Assembly: GCF_963855985.1 (NCBI RefSeq)
Contig: NC_087111.1
Span: 2,857,001-2,921,000, forward strand
DNA length: 64,000 nt
DNA from: Ostrinia nubilalis
Taxonomy: Eukaryota; Arthropoda; Insecta; Lepidoptera; Crambidae
Reading direction: 5' to 3'
Under the pieces are notes generated by a model that saw nothing but the letters and a program-made list of their open reading frames with translations, was not told the origin of the DNA and made no database searches. Both the position numbers and the translations under genes were made by a program. Positions within the stretch are counted from its first letter, which is position 1, and each line of letters begins with the position of its first letter. This document shows positions 11,801 through 26,800 of this stretch, in pieces.

Positions 11801-14800
11801 GTCAGACTATCTATAATTTTATGTTGCAGAATAGCATCTTTTACAGCTTCTAAAAATTCTATGGGTATTTAGTGTTTAGTATGATGCTCTGCTTAGTTCG
11901 GGACTAAATGATAGTTGTGATAGTATAACAAACTCGAATATTAGTCCCTCGTACATGGGCATGCCAAACTTCTCTTTGACTCCTTATCACCCACTGATGG
12001 GGCTTACATATCAGTTGTCAGGTACCTGGATTGAGATAAACACATCTTTATTGGCACTTATAGATATAACTGATAAGACTCACTTCAACGCATCGGTGTT
12101 TTTGGTTGCTGGGTTTCCGTTGAAGGTCAAGGAAACCTGACATGTTATGTGAGCATCATGATCTGTAGAAATCTATGTAGCTTAATGGGCCACTAGGTAC
12201 CTACTCATTATTTATGACTAGCATGGCTTTAGGTCAAGGCCACGATACTCGTGGTCGATTTTCTTTTTTCGCTTACCGTAAAGAGACTTCATGCTTTATG
12301 TGTCGCCATAGCTAGGCGTTTGAAATTGCTGTATCTGACCTGAATTTTATAATATATATTTTTTTTCACTTTTTGAGATATTAGATTATTTATTTTCAGA
12401 CCATCCCTTTTCCAGGGCCCTGCGTTCGTAGATCTTATAATCTAGCATTTTCTTTTTTTAAGCCTTTGAGGTTACCTATATCCAAACTGGGTACAAATGT
12501 TTTCAACCTGAACACCACCTAGGAATCTTACCCAGATCTTCTAGTCTAGAGTCTAATTCTCTAATATTATGATCACGGGATCAATAATAATGCACAATCC
12601 GTCTATAGTCCAGTAGAATTAGCTTTTAAATCGGAAATAATTCCTACAAAAGATTTTATTGTTTTAATGGCTTCTTTGGTTGCCCATTAAGACTCTCCTA
12701 AGTTTTCGACTTCGACGGAGTTGTGCTTAAGTGGTGGGGGCCCCCGAAAGAGGCATTTTTTCGGTTTTCCGGTTATACCGCGTAAAGGACTTACCCTATC
12801 AAAAAGTGGTCTTCATGACGGTTGAAGGGCACTTAATCCTGCATTGAATAAGACCAAATTCATATGTTTTGGACAAACCGTTCTCGCGCTAAAGTTCGGC
12901 AAAGTAGAAAATATACGTATAATTAATGACCCTCTCCACGTCCAATGGTTTGTTACCCACAGGCTTCAAAGTCTTGAAAAGGGCCACCTCAACCAGTGTA
13001 ACCCTATCAAGGCTTACGAGCTTGATGCGCCTATCCTTGTTCGTCCCAGACGTTCCTTAACTGCGGTTGCTGCACCTCTTCCTGGCACTCACCTGAACGA
13101 CTCTGTGTTACCTACTGTGGCTGCCCCTCTTCCTTGTATCCTCCTGCATGACTACGTTGCCTAGCCGTATGCCTGGTCTAAGGTTCGACGCCAAAAATCA
13201 ACAACAACAAGTTCATATTAAAACGCTGAAGAGTTTTTTGTTTGTTTGTTTGAACGCGCTAATCTTAAGAATTACTAGTTTGATTGAAATCATTATTTTT
13301 GTGTTGAATAGCTCATACATTGAGGAAGGCTATAAGATATATACAATCACTCTACGACTAATAGAGGCGAAGCAGTAAAGAAAAATGTTGCAAGCACGGG
13401 AAATAGTATTTAAACTATTTTCACTCGTACGAAGTTGATTTTGTGGCGTCGAACCTTGGACCAGGCATATGGCTAAGCAATTAAATCGTACAGGAGGGTA
13501 CAAGGAAGAGGGGCAGCCACATTAGGTAACACAGAGTCGTTCAGGAGAGTGCGAGGAAGAGGTGCAGCAACCGCAGTTAAGGAACGGCTGGGACGAACAA
13601 GGATAAGCGAATCAAACTCGTGAGCCTTGTTAGGGTTACACTGGTTAAGGCGACCCTTAACAAGGCTTGGAAGCATGTGGGTAACAAGCCATTGGACGTG
13701 GAGAGGGTCATTAATTATACGTATATTTTCTACTTTGCCGAACTTTAGCGCGAGAACGGTTTGTCCAAAACATATGAATTGGGTCTTATTCAATGCAGGA
13801 TTAAGTGCCCTTCAACCGTCATGAAGACCACTTTTCGATAGGGTAAGTCCTTTACGCGGTATAACCGGAAAACCGAAAAAACGCCCCTTTCGGGGGCCCC
13901 CACCACTTAAGCACAACTCCGTCGAAGTCGAAAACTTAGGAGAGTCTTAATGGGCAACCAATGAAGCCATTAAAGCAAAAAAATCTTTTGTAGGAATTAT
14001 TTCAGATTTAATCACTTTTTGTGTTTAATTCTACTGGCCTACTAGTTTAAAGACAATACGTCGAAACGGCATTTTATCTTCAGATAAAAGTTTTTCAGTG
14101 TCTGTAAATAATGTGAAATTCGATTTGAATTCGAGATAGCCGATTGCAAAAACGACAGCACATAAAGCATAAACATAGTATCTTAAGTCGTTGGAATGGG
14201 TACGATTTTGCAGCAAAATTGTGCATTTATCGGTGTGCTTAGCGAGTTTACATTGAAAATATCTATGAAGATTTATTTCTTGAAAGTACCCGCTAGGGAC
14301 GCACACTATCTACATTGAATGTACGTTTGATGTAAACTCGCACTAAGCCCCCAGATAATAAATTTTAATACTGTCTACTGTATTGCACTTTGTAGGTATT
14401 GACTATGAAAAATGTCTATAAGCTATCATTATGTAAATACACAGATTAATAAAACAATATCTGTGTGTCCTTGTCGCACGTTGTTTACCTCGTGATGCTA
14501 TTGAGATAAACGCGAACTACTTGGCTTAAGAAGAACGAGATGCATTTTACCTTTTAAAATTATTGTGTAGTCAATTAGATTTAATTCTGTCAATTTCATC
14601 CAATCTGAATTAAATCTGATTGGTTATTCAAAATATTTCTCTGCTCCGCCTTGGTGGAAATCGGGCCTAAAGCTTCAACCACACCAACGCGTGCAGATCG
14701 CCATGCGCCGGTGCGTGCCGGCAGAGTAAATACAAATGAGTAGGTCATCTTCATAGAAACGCACCGACGCGAGGCGCGGTTTGTACACACACAGACAAAA

Positions 14801-17800
14801 TTTAGCGGGGAGCCAGTCGTGGTTGCACCGAATTTTGTCAGTGTGTGCGTGCGCGCCGCATACGTATATTGGCGCGCTCACATACAAACCGCGCTCGATG
14901 CGTTTTTATGAAGATGACCTACTCATTTATATTTACTCTGGTGCCGGTGCGATCATAGGCCAATGACAGGTCGCGTGGACTGTCATGGGTCGCGCGACCT
15001 GTCGTTGGCCTATGATCGCGCCGGCGCTGCGATGGCGATCTGCACGCGTTGGTGTGGTTGCAGCTTATGTTTCGGGCGGTCAAAAATGACTTTGGCGACC
15101 GTGAACAAAAAACCTACGGTTGTAAAATCAACAATCCTCTCTCCATATCAAATAGGTAAGTACGAGTATTCAGATTTCAGATAAATAATTATGTTTATGC
15201 AAATAAAGTAAAATTCTACCTTTGCAAATGTCAAGCACATAATTAGCACCTTGTTAACAAGCATTTTATGTTAAACGTGATTTCAAAAGGTAAAACAAAA
15301 TTTTTACTACAAGAACTTTGTTGACAGGAAAGTACCTACATGATGAACAGTTATTGTTTTACCTTACGCTCATATGTGACACGGCTGAAGGCACGAACAT
15401 GCTACATACACTCGGCATCAAATAAACCGCACCTACCGCGACAAGCACTTTCAAACGTATGCAACCCCATATCCCACCAATATTGGCAGTATTGGCACCA
15501 TTTAAAAGCCTAGTTCTAAACTTCATTTCATTAAAGGAAAGGTTTTTACCCCAAAAATGTGTCTTTAGAAGGATTCAGAGTCACTTATAAAAAAATAGGT
15601 AGTTACGCTTGAGCCAACTTTTATGGCTATAAAACAGTTAAGTTGCAATTAATCGCTATCCATCTGTTAAAGAGGACACGTGAGATCATTATTTGGTATT
15701 ATAACCATAAAAATTGGTCTAATTGATCCCAGAGGTGAGCCCAAAGTGAGGTCTCTTTTCAAGTCACATTTATGGTATATATATATGTGTTTTTCTTTAA
15801 GGATATTTATTGGGCTTTCAAATAACACCAATATTGTTGGGGCACCATGATTGTGTCAGAAGACAATCTTTAAAGTGCGCGTCGCGGAAGGTGCGGTTTA
15901 TTTGATGTTGAGTATATTTTGACTAAGGTAGAGTTAGGGCGTGTAGGTAGAGTAAGTGCCTTTTTCCTGTGATGTAAATTTCGGCACGCTCTTTAGATTA
16001 AATGTACGAGTAATCACGCTGCTGATTGCGTGCGTGTAGTCAGCGTAATAGGAAAAACGTATAAAATAATGAAATGCAGGCAACCCGCATGCGGAGCAGA
16101 TTCGCATGCGCAAAAGGGTACTTAGAAGCTTGGTTCTACATGAGATCTAATAACTTTTTCACATTTTACATTTTAATGTTTTTTGTGGGATTCGATTTCT
16201 CAATCGCATTCTAATTGTTCCAGGTCGGTCTCTCTCTTCATGGCTGCGAACGTCCGCAAGTCGGTCGCTGAAGGCCGCTCGGACGCCATCCCGATCTTCC
16301 TCCAGGACATCCCCAAACTGTTCCATAGGAAGATCATCCAGCCCGACATTGCTGTCATCCAGGTAAACATCATCAGCATTTCAGCCACAGGACGCCCACT
16401 GCTGAACATGTGCTTCCAATGATTTCCACATCGCCCGGTTGGTAGCGGCCTGCATCCAGCGCCAGAAATGTTACCTTTATAATCATCCAGGTAATCTATT
16501 AAACAAAAAATAAAATAATTATACCTGCGTGATTAGAGGTGGAATTGTGTAAAGCAATCGTAATCATTTTTAACAGTTCATAATGTACGATTATTCTGTC
16601 AAACGCTTTGTTTAACTGACTTTATCGTACATTATGCACTGTCAAATGAATACGATTGCTCAGATCAAAAATGAGAAGATTCGCAGGAAAACAAAGTAAC
16701 CAACATCCTGCAAAATTGCTAAACTTAAATGACAGTGGTTCTCGAGTAGCGACCACGAGCTGGAAAACGTAGTGTGGGCAGGCCTCCCACTAGGCGGACC
16801 GACGAACTGGTGAAGGTCGCGGGAGGTGCCTGGATGTGGGAGGCGCAGGACCGGTCTTTGTGGAAATCCACGGGAGAGGCCTTTGTCCAGCAGTGGACTT
16901 CATTCGGCTGAAACGAACGAACGTAATTAATTACCTTTTAATCTTCTTGTATGTCGTGTAACCAAACCTGCAAGAACCAACAAGCTATATTTGTTTTTCG
17001 TTGACCTCCTTGATTTAAAAGTGCCATGTTCAGAACATTATGAACAATCTATGTAGCTAGTTTCCCTATCTAAAGCCTGGTCCGTGAGCACGTAGAATTT
17101 TGTCCAATGACCCCAAGCTACCCATCCTTATCGCTCGCGCGTAATTATATTGCTGTCGCGACTGTGCGACGGGCGCCCGCAGTGAGTGTGCGAGCGGTCA
17201 CGGACCAGGCTTTAGTTAAATCGATATAATAATACCACGATTAAAATTATATCGTGACGCGAATCTTGGGCAGTTGTTTTACAAGGTCTTATGAATTTTT
17301 GCTAATCTGTCCAGGTGTCTCCCCCAGACCAGCACGGCTACTGCAGCCTGGGCACCTCGGTGGACTGTGTCAGGTCGGCGCTGGTCAACTCCAAGACTAT
17401 CATCGGTAAGTCTTATATGAGTATTTCTCAAAAAAAATGTACATTTTGAAAAAAAAAAGTGTGCTTTGAAACAGTTCAAAAGTTTTATATTTATAAATCA
17501 TCACACAAAAAAACACACACACAATTTTGAAGGATGAATATTAATCTTTAAGATAACGAAGAATTATAGCTATAATCCTACTTATTACCAAATATTTAGA
17601 TATTTTAAAAATAGTCCTTTTTTACCTTTCATACAAAAACCTGTTTGCCACCCTAGCTTTTTCATGTATTTTTGTTTCATAAAATGCGATACGTAACTAA
17701 ATTATTGTAAATTTCTTTGTATTATCGTTCTACAGTAATCGCAGTTTCTGTATCAAATTGATTTTCTATGGGGTGTCATAATGAATTGGCAATTTAAAGC

Positions 17801-20800
17801 AAAAAAACAAAATGAGTCGCTCTCATTTACTATTTCGTTATTTACTCTTTAGTTACGATTTATTTCTACTTTCCCATGGATTCTGAACAATTCCGTATTT
17901 ATTTTACACGGACAACAATAGCTGCACTCTGAATGGCTGTTGGCCTGACGTCTCCGCCATAACATCTATCGCGAAAATTAGTGAAAACGTGTGTGTTTTG
18001 TGGGATTACTTTTTCGTAACAGGCAGTAAAATCAGCGATTTTATATAGAACGGTAAGTCTTCATTTAACCATTTTTTGTAATACGTGTGGTACGAACATT
18101 TAGTAAGCTTTTATATTTGCTGTAACAAATTTTATCAAAAAAATACTTGTTTCTGATCTCATTTTGTCTAATATTTCGTTACGTTTTTTACGAATTTCGT
18201 TACATTACGAAAAAGTACAACATAATGCTGAGTGTATACTGTTATTACCTGACTAAGCATAGTAATGTTAGTTAGTTTATTTCAAAAAATATAGAGCGTT
18301 AATAACAAAAGGATTGGATACTATCTGCTTTACAGAAGTGCCGCCAGCAAAAAATTATCAAATCATTTAGATTACGTTTTTATGTGATTACTTCTTTTGT
18401 TTTTTTAGGAATGCCGCCAAAAACCAATGCCGAAAGGCAAAAAGCTTACAGAGAACGACTCAAAATGGATAAACATGATGGAACAAAAATAATTTTATTA
18501 AAATAGTATGAATGATTACTCCCTTATTTTATTTCTAACCCCTTAATATTACCCCGTATTTGGGTGCATACTTACAAATATTTCGAATTGAATAAATGAA
18601 GAGCATTCACAATATTTCGCCAATGTATAACAAGCCTTATGGCCTTACTATTTCGTTACTACCGTTTCGTTACGTACATTTTTTTTGAGAAATACTCATA
18701 TAAGTGGCAAATCGAATAAGGTCACCCGGGGCGAACGCAACTATGATATACTAGCGGTCGCCCGCGATTTCGTACGCGTTTTTCCCCCTTAGGGGTTGAA
18801 TTTTGGAAAATCCCGTCTTAGTGAGAACCTACGTTCTAAAAGGAACCCCCATGCAAAATTTGAGACTCCTAGCATTTATAGTTTCTGAGATTTCGTGATG
18901 AGTGAGTCAGTCAATCAGTGACCTTTCGCTTTTATAGATATAGATGAGGTTAAAGTGACTAATTGATTTTCTTTCTTAAATGATGGATTTTGAACAGTGT
19001 CATTTGTTGAAGCATAAAAAAGCAATAATTGTTCTATGTTTCAACAGATGATACTTCACTCAAAATCAATCAGATTAAGAATAAAATGAATGTAGTCACT
19101 AGCCTCATAGTTGCTTTTGCCCCGGGTGACTTTATTCGGTTGAACACCGGTAGGACTCCTCAAGGAACCAATAAACAAAAGTTTAATAGTCACTTTTGCA
19201 TTTTTAGCAATGGCATAAATAAATATAAATTATAACTATTGTAAATCAGAGGGCAATGTACTGGAGTGATAAAACATTCAAGTCACGCTGCAATGACCTA
19301 AAAAAACAGCAATTACTTTTAATGCTGAGTAAATAATAATATAAACTTATGACACTTTTCTCACAAAATATAAACATAAGATAAATATTTAACTAAAACA
19401 AAACTGTTTGTTTACGAAATAGAACATATTATTCTTCTTTTGTTACTTTAATGCGATTTGATTGGCTATTATAACTAAACCCTTTGAAACTGGTGTCTCG
19501 GTATTGATAAGTCCTAAAACATTTTTATACTAATCTTACGTCCGATTTCACCATCAATCCTTAATTTTTAAGTGACCCCTATGGATACAGGAATTTAGTT
19601 TTCAAAGGGGTCACTTAAAAACTAGGGATTGATGGTGGAAACGGGCATTAGGCCAAGCTAAGCAAACATCCAGCACAATTTGTCAAGTAAAAGTCAACTT
19701 GCCGCGAAATTTACTGAAAAATCTTCCGTCTCTTTCCAGCACAAGTAAACGTCAACATGCCGCGTACCTTCGGCGACGCGATCATTCACATGTCGCACAT
19801 CGACTATGCTGTTAGCGATAATACGCCGCTGCCAGAACACGGAGGCAAAGGTGCCAGCCCTGAAGAGATCAAGATCGGGCAGCTGATTGGGGAGAATCTG
19901 GTGGAAGATGGAGCCACCTTGCAGATGGGTAAGTTTTAGAACTTTAGCCAACCAAAGAGCCTTTAGTCAACGGCCTTCAAAAGAGATATGGCTTGGTTTG
20001 AACACGGGGGGCAAAGGTGCCAGCCCTGAAGAGATCAAGATCGGGCAGCTGATTGGAGAGAATCTTGTGGAAGATGGCGCTACCTTGCAGATGGGTAAGT
20101 TTTAGAACTTTAGCCAACCAAAGAGCCTTTAGTCAACAGCCTTTTAAAGAGTGATGTCTTGATTTGAACACGGCGGCAAAGGCGCAAGCCCTGAAGAGAT
20201 CAAGATCGGACAGTTGATTGGAGATAATATGGTGGAAGATGGAGCTACACTGCAAATGGGTAAGAATTAGAAATATACTGGCAACTATAAAATGTCAATG
20301 CCTGGCTAACTTAAGCTTTTGAAGAGATGTTTTTGGTCTGAACACGGCGGTAAAGGCGCCAGCCCTGAAGAGATCAAGATCGGACAGCTGATTGGGGAGA
20401 ATCTGGTGGAAGATGGAGCTACATTGCAAATGGGTAAGCAAAAGATATAGTGCTTTGATATAGCCATGTGAAAAGTCATTAGCAGCGGTAATGCTTAAAT
20501 TAATTATAGCGGTAATCTTGGTCTCAGCACGGGGGCAAAGGCGCCTAAAAATACCTAAAAGGCTGAGGACATAAATTCCCGGATCCTCTGATAAATTAGA
20601 GAGGGTCGTCCTTCTGTAGTGGAGATTAGTCTCCTCTGTAGAATGAAGAGAATGCCTGAGGACCTAGAAGCGCGCCACGATATAATCTTATCGTCGATTT
20701 TACACGACAAATGTATGGGAGCATTGGGAGCCCATGACGCGCATCTTGGGCTAGCTAGTGACGAAATCAAGGTGATCTATAATGTAAGCGTCTGCTTTTA

Positions 20801-23800
20801 AATAGTATTCTATTAAGGCCCAGAACAGACGGTGAAACGCAACTGCAACGAAACTGCAACCTTCTGATGATTCTTATGAATGAAACTGAAACTGAAAGTT
20901 TCAAACTGGTCGCGTCATGTGTGGTCTCTCAACGGACGCTATGGCAGAAACTTAGATGCAGCTCAAAAGTAACTACCAGTTGCAGTTTCGTTGCAGTTGC
21001 GTTTCACCGTCTGTTCTGGGCCTAACTGTCAAACTCTATTACTCGTATGTCTTGCAAAAGATACTCACGTAGTGTTTTCCACCAGGTTACTCACAAAATG
21101 TTACTTCTACAGGTATCGGCAGCATCCCGGACGCGGTGCTGTCCTGCCTGAAGAACCACAAGGACCTTGGCATTCACTCGGAGATGTTCAGCGTGGGCGT
21201 CATCGACCTCGTGCGCCGCGGCTGCGTCACTAACAACAAGTGAGTGGGAATTAGTTTCCCACTGGGAAAATAATTTATTCCAGTGTGGACCTAGAGTCGA
21301 CATGAGAAGTTATTTTTGTTACGCCGCGGCTGCGTCACCAACAAGTGAGTGGGAATTATTTTCCCACTGGGAAAACACTTAATTCCAGTGTAGACCTACA
21401 CTACAGTAGACATAAGAAAATATTTTTGTTTGTCAACAACGAGTGGGAATTATTTTCCCACTGGGAAAACGCTTTATTCCAGTATGTGGGAATTATTTTC
21501 CCACCGGGAAAACACTATTCCATTAGGTGGGAATTATTTTCCCACTGGGAAAACACTATTCCAGTATGTGGGAATTTTCCCACTGGGAAGAGACTGTTTA
21601 TTCCAGTATGGGCCTACAGTCGACATGAAACGACATTTTTGTTGCAAAAGGAAACTTCACGCTTCTGATGTACTAGATTTTCTGCTTACGGCTTCGCTAT
21701 CATGATTAAAAGTCCGTTACAGACAGATTACTTTTTTATGTATTGTCATTTGATGAGAATTATTGATATCACGCCAATTTTCGATACACTTCACCCTTTT
21801 TCACGTTAAGTAACCTAAAAATTGCACCAGTTGCAACTACATAGGATACATAAATGCCAAAATGTTTAGCGAGTTGTGCTATCCATTGCATTGTTACAAT
21901 CTTAAAAAAGTTGTGTATTGAAAATATTGAAATTATGTAAGTGATGTCAACTACCCAATTAATTCCCGACTGTTGGGAATCTTTTCATTCAAGGGATTAA
22001 ATATCACAAAAAGCCAGATAAAGTAATCCTTATTGATAATATTTCTAACTCAATACCATAAGATTTAATATAACTGCTTGGATATTTCAGGAAGAAAAAT
22101 CACAAGGGACGTATTGTGGGCAGTTTCCTGGTCGGCAACAAGGAGTTGTATGATTTCGTGGACAACAACCCCTTCATTGGTGAGTTTAGAACCAGTTTCG
22201 CTAGCTTTTTAATGTATTGTTAACCCCACAGGCAATTAATTTCTCATGTCGAACCTTAACTTCAAACTCCTCCTATGTTCTTCTGATTAATTTTATCGCG
22301 GGTCCAATGACAGTTTAACTTTCCCCCGGGACAAACTTGACCTTCACTGATGTGTTTTATTGGCGGTCAGGCTGTAGATCCTGGCTACTCAGAAGTTGCA
22401 GTGGTGGCAACGAGAAGTGCGAATAGTCCCGTTACGATTTGTCATGTAATTAAATTCAGATTATTTACGTTAACAGTTGCAATAAGAATAAACCCAGCGG
22501 GATAGTCAATTAAACAAATATAATAACGCATTCTCAAACATTACTATGAGGTCTCCCAGTGCGCGTGGACGCACAGGGTGACACACGAACCAATAACAGA
22601 GCTCTATTCAACTCTATGCGTTCGATTTGCCGCTTCACTCAAGCGAGCATCGTTTGTGAATACGGGCGTAAAACTTCTAGGCCTTTTTCTAACAAAACCC
22701 TAGCCCAGTGGTTCTTAACCTTTAAGTCATGAGGAACCATTTTACCAAATGGCAATGCCAGATTTTGTATGGAAGGTGGCGTCTTTTTTTTTTCGCGCGG
22801 CCATCGACCAAGCCTTGTTTTTTGATTACAAAATAGTGTAATAAACTAAACTTACTATGGCATGTATACCTCTAAACTCAGTCTGAACTGAGTTACGAGC
22901 GTTAGAAGTTTGATGATTTTACATACTAGATTTGCTTTTTGCGCGCAAGTTTTGTAAGAAATTGCAACAAAATATTGCGCTATTTTTTGTTGCGCTGATT
23001 ATGCTCCACACTGATGTCTGGAGCCTTTAATGGATGGTATTGTTTGTTTACACATACAATGTCACTATTTTGTTTCAATTTCTTACAAAACTTGCGCGCA
23101 AAAAGCAAATCTACTACTGCCCTAGCGCATTGACATTAAGGTTTAAATTCCCTTGTCCCCAGAAATGTTGGAGATCGACTATGTGAACAATACACACATC
23201 GTGTCTCTACAGCCGACCATGACGGCCATCAACTCCTGCATCGAGGTGGACCTCACCGGCCAGGTCTGCGCCGACTCCATCGGTCAGTATGCCCTCAGAT
23301 CTCGGAGTAAGGCTAAGACCTCATTCGGACTGCAGACTGAAATAAAAACACTGCCTATTCGAGCATTTAAGACACGCTTATTTAAATTATTGGTTAGCAA
23401 ATGTTATTACACAGTGCAGGAATATTTAACAGATAAGTCAATAAGAGTCTTTGAATAATTATATTGATGTGATAAATTATTATTAGATGACATTTGCAAT
23501 TATGTATGTAATTGTTATTGAATTATGCTTGGTGAATCTTTGACATCGACAATTTTTGACATTGAGTATCTATATTGACATTTATATTGACATCTTTGAT
23601 CCGTGATCCGTCTGCTCGTTTGCCTCCTATCACATAAAAAAAAATATCTTACATTGATAATATTTTAATGTAATTTGTTGAAATGTTTAATAATTAATTA
23701 ATTTAATATTTGCATGTCAGAAATGACTAATTGTGAAACCTAACCATTAACTGTATCCATCTCCTGTACCACATTTATAGCAAATAAATGATGATTCTGA

Positions 23801-26800
23801 TTCTGATTCTGCACTAGCGGGTGGATCTTGGTATCTTGGTGATCACAGTGCCTAAAAAGCTATAAGTGTCAGACGCTGTATCACAGCTGGTATCGATACG
23901 GGCTGACTGAGCCATTAGAAACGCCGCAAAGAAAGAGCCGCGCACGCCGCGGGCGTAAATTGAAAATGAAAATGATATATTTTATTCAGCGACACAAATC
24001 AAAAATATTTAACATAAGTAAAGAGAGTAGGTAATGTGCGTGTCACCGAAACGGTATCCACTCAGCATCATGTCGAGGTGTCGTAAGGGACACCACGACG
24101 CTGGTCTTCCGTGGATACTCGGAGGGCAAGAGGCACTGCTATAACACAGCAATACTACTCCGGTTGCAGTACAAGTAACACAGTTATCACTAAAAAAACA
24201 CACCGATTTCCTTACTGGTAGGCGAAGAATACAACACTGTTACTTAATGAACAAAGACTAGGTAGGTACAGTCGACAGCACATCAGGCTACACACTCCGA
24301 TTGCAAAACAGCTCCCATCACAAGACAGTAATTATGATGTCAAAGCGTTTAACACGATGCACCTTCGTCCGCACACCAAGCGAAAAAATAATCAAAATAT
24401 TCATGCGTAAGAAAATATTAAAATTACTTTAAAGAAAGCTGCGTGCCCGCAATACTGCGCATGTAAAAACCGCTTTGTGAGTTCTTAATCTAAATGACAT
24501 TGCTCCTGTCCGAATACACTTATAAAAAATCCACCTCCACATCTATGCATGCATGGGGCATGCATAGATGTGGAGGTGTTCGTAGCCACAGGATGACCCG
24601 GCACACATATCAAATGAAGAGGTGGAATCAAATCTATTTTATAAATTAGTAGCAATCCCTAATGTATGCGCGTCAAAATCGTCTATTGGAACCAAAGACT
24701 TTGAGAGTAAAACTTTTGAGAGTTTAAAAGTTAACTTAAAGAGTTTAAGAGTTTAATGTGTATTAAATAAAATAAGGTTAAAATTCTTCCGCAGGAACCC
24801 GCATGTACTCCGGCTTCGGTGGTCAGGTGGACTTCATCCGCGGCGCGGCGGAGGCGGTGGACGGGCGCGGCAAGCCCGTCATCGCGCTCGTGTCCACCAC
24901 GCGCCAGGGCGAGTCCAAGATCGTGCCCACGCTCAAAGTCGGTGAGTGCTGGAGGACGAACTGAGCTAGACTGTGCTAGACTAGACCCCTGGACTAGATA
25001 GCCACCCCTGGACTAGACCCCTCGTCCCCTGGACTAGACCCCTCGTCCCCTGGACTAGACCCCTCGTCCCCTGGACTAGACCCCTCGTCCCCTGGACTAG
25101 ACCCCTCGTCCCCTGGACTAGACCCCTCGTCCCCTGGACTAGACCCCTCGTCCCCTGGACTAGACCCCTCGTCCCCTGGACTAGACCCCTCGTCCCCTGG
25201 ACTAGACCCCTCGTCCCCTGGACTAGACCCCTCGTCCCCTGGACTATACCCCTCGTCCCCTGGACTAGACCCCTCGTCTCGTTAACTAGACAGCGTCCCT
25301 CTTAGACTAACCTCTCCCCGACCAGATACGCTTCCCCTGAGTTGAACTGCTCCCAATCTCCTGGACCAGACTACCCTTATTATAGACAGCCCCCTCTTGG
25401 ACTAGACTACTCTCTGGACTACACTCCCCTCCTCCCGGGTCAGCCTGCCCCTGCCTCAGTAGCAGGGTAGCATGTCCCCTGGCTCGGCGGCAGGTGGACT
25501 TCATCCGCGGCGCGGCGGAGGCGGTGGACGGGCGCGGCAAGCCCGTCATCGCGCTCGTGTCCACCACGCGCCAGGGCGAGTCCAAGATCGTGCCCACGCT
25601 CAAAGTCGGTGAGTGCTGGAGGACGAACTGAGCTAGACTAGACCCCTGGACTAGACAGCCACCCCTGGACTAGACAGCCACCCCTGGACTAGACAGCCAC
25701 CCCTGGACTAGACAGCCACCCCTGGACTAGACAGCCACCCCTGGACTAGACAGCCGCCCCTGGACTAGACAGCCACCCCTGGACTAGATAGCCACCCCTG
25801 GACTAGACAGCCACCCCTGGACTAGACAGCCGCCCCTGGACTAGACAGCCACCCCTGGACTAGATAGCCACCCCTGGACTAGACAGCCACCCCTGGACTA
25901 GACAGCCGCCCCTGGACTAGACAGCCACCCCTGGACTAGATAGCCACCCCTGGACTAGACAGCCACCCCTGGACTAGACAGCCACCCCTGGACTAGACAG
26001 CCACCCCTGGACTAGACAGCCGCCCCTGGACTAGACAGCCACCCCTGGACTAGATAGCCACCCCTGGACTAGACAGCCACCCCTGGACTAGACAGCCACC
26101 CCTGGATTAGACAGCTACCCCTGGATAAGACAGCCATCCCTGGACTAGACAGCCACCCCTGGACTAGATTGCAATCCCTCCTGGACTAGACCACCTGATC
26201 TAGACTCCCCTCCTAGACTAGACTAAAACCCCTCGTGGACTACGCCCCCCTGGTCAGCTGCCCTACATACCCCCTGGGCTAGTAACCCCTCCTGCACTAG
26301 TCCCCTCGTCTCGTTAACTAGACAGCGTCCCTCTTAGATTAACCTCTCCCCGACCAGATACGCTTCCCCTGGGTTGAAACTTGAACTGCTCCCTATCTCC
26401 TGGACTAGACTACCCTTATTATAGACAGCCCCCTCTTGGACTAGACTACTCTCTGGACTACACTCCCCTCCTCCCGGGTCAGCCTGCCCCTGCCTCAGTA
26501 GCAGGGTAGCATGTCCCCTGGCTCGGCGGCAGGTGGACTTCATCCGCGGCGCGGCGGAGGCGGTGGACGGGCGCGGCAAGCCCGTCATCGCGCTCGTGTC
26601 CACCACGCGCCAGGGCGAGTCCAAGATCGTGCCCACGCTCAAAGTCGGTGAGTGCTGGAGGACGAACTGAGCTAGACTGTGCTAGACTAGACCCCTGGAC
26701 TAGACAGCCACCCCTGGACTAGACAGCCACCCCTGGACTAGACAGCCACCCCTGGACTAGACAGCCACCCCTGGACTAGACAGCAACCCCTCGTGGGCTA

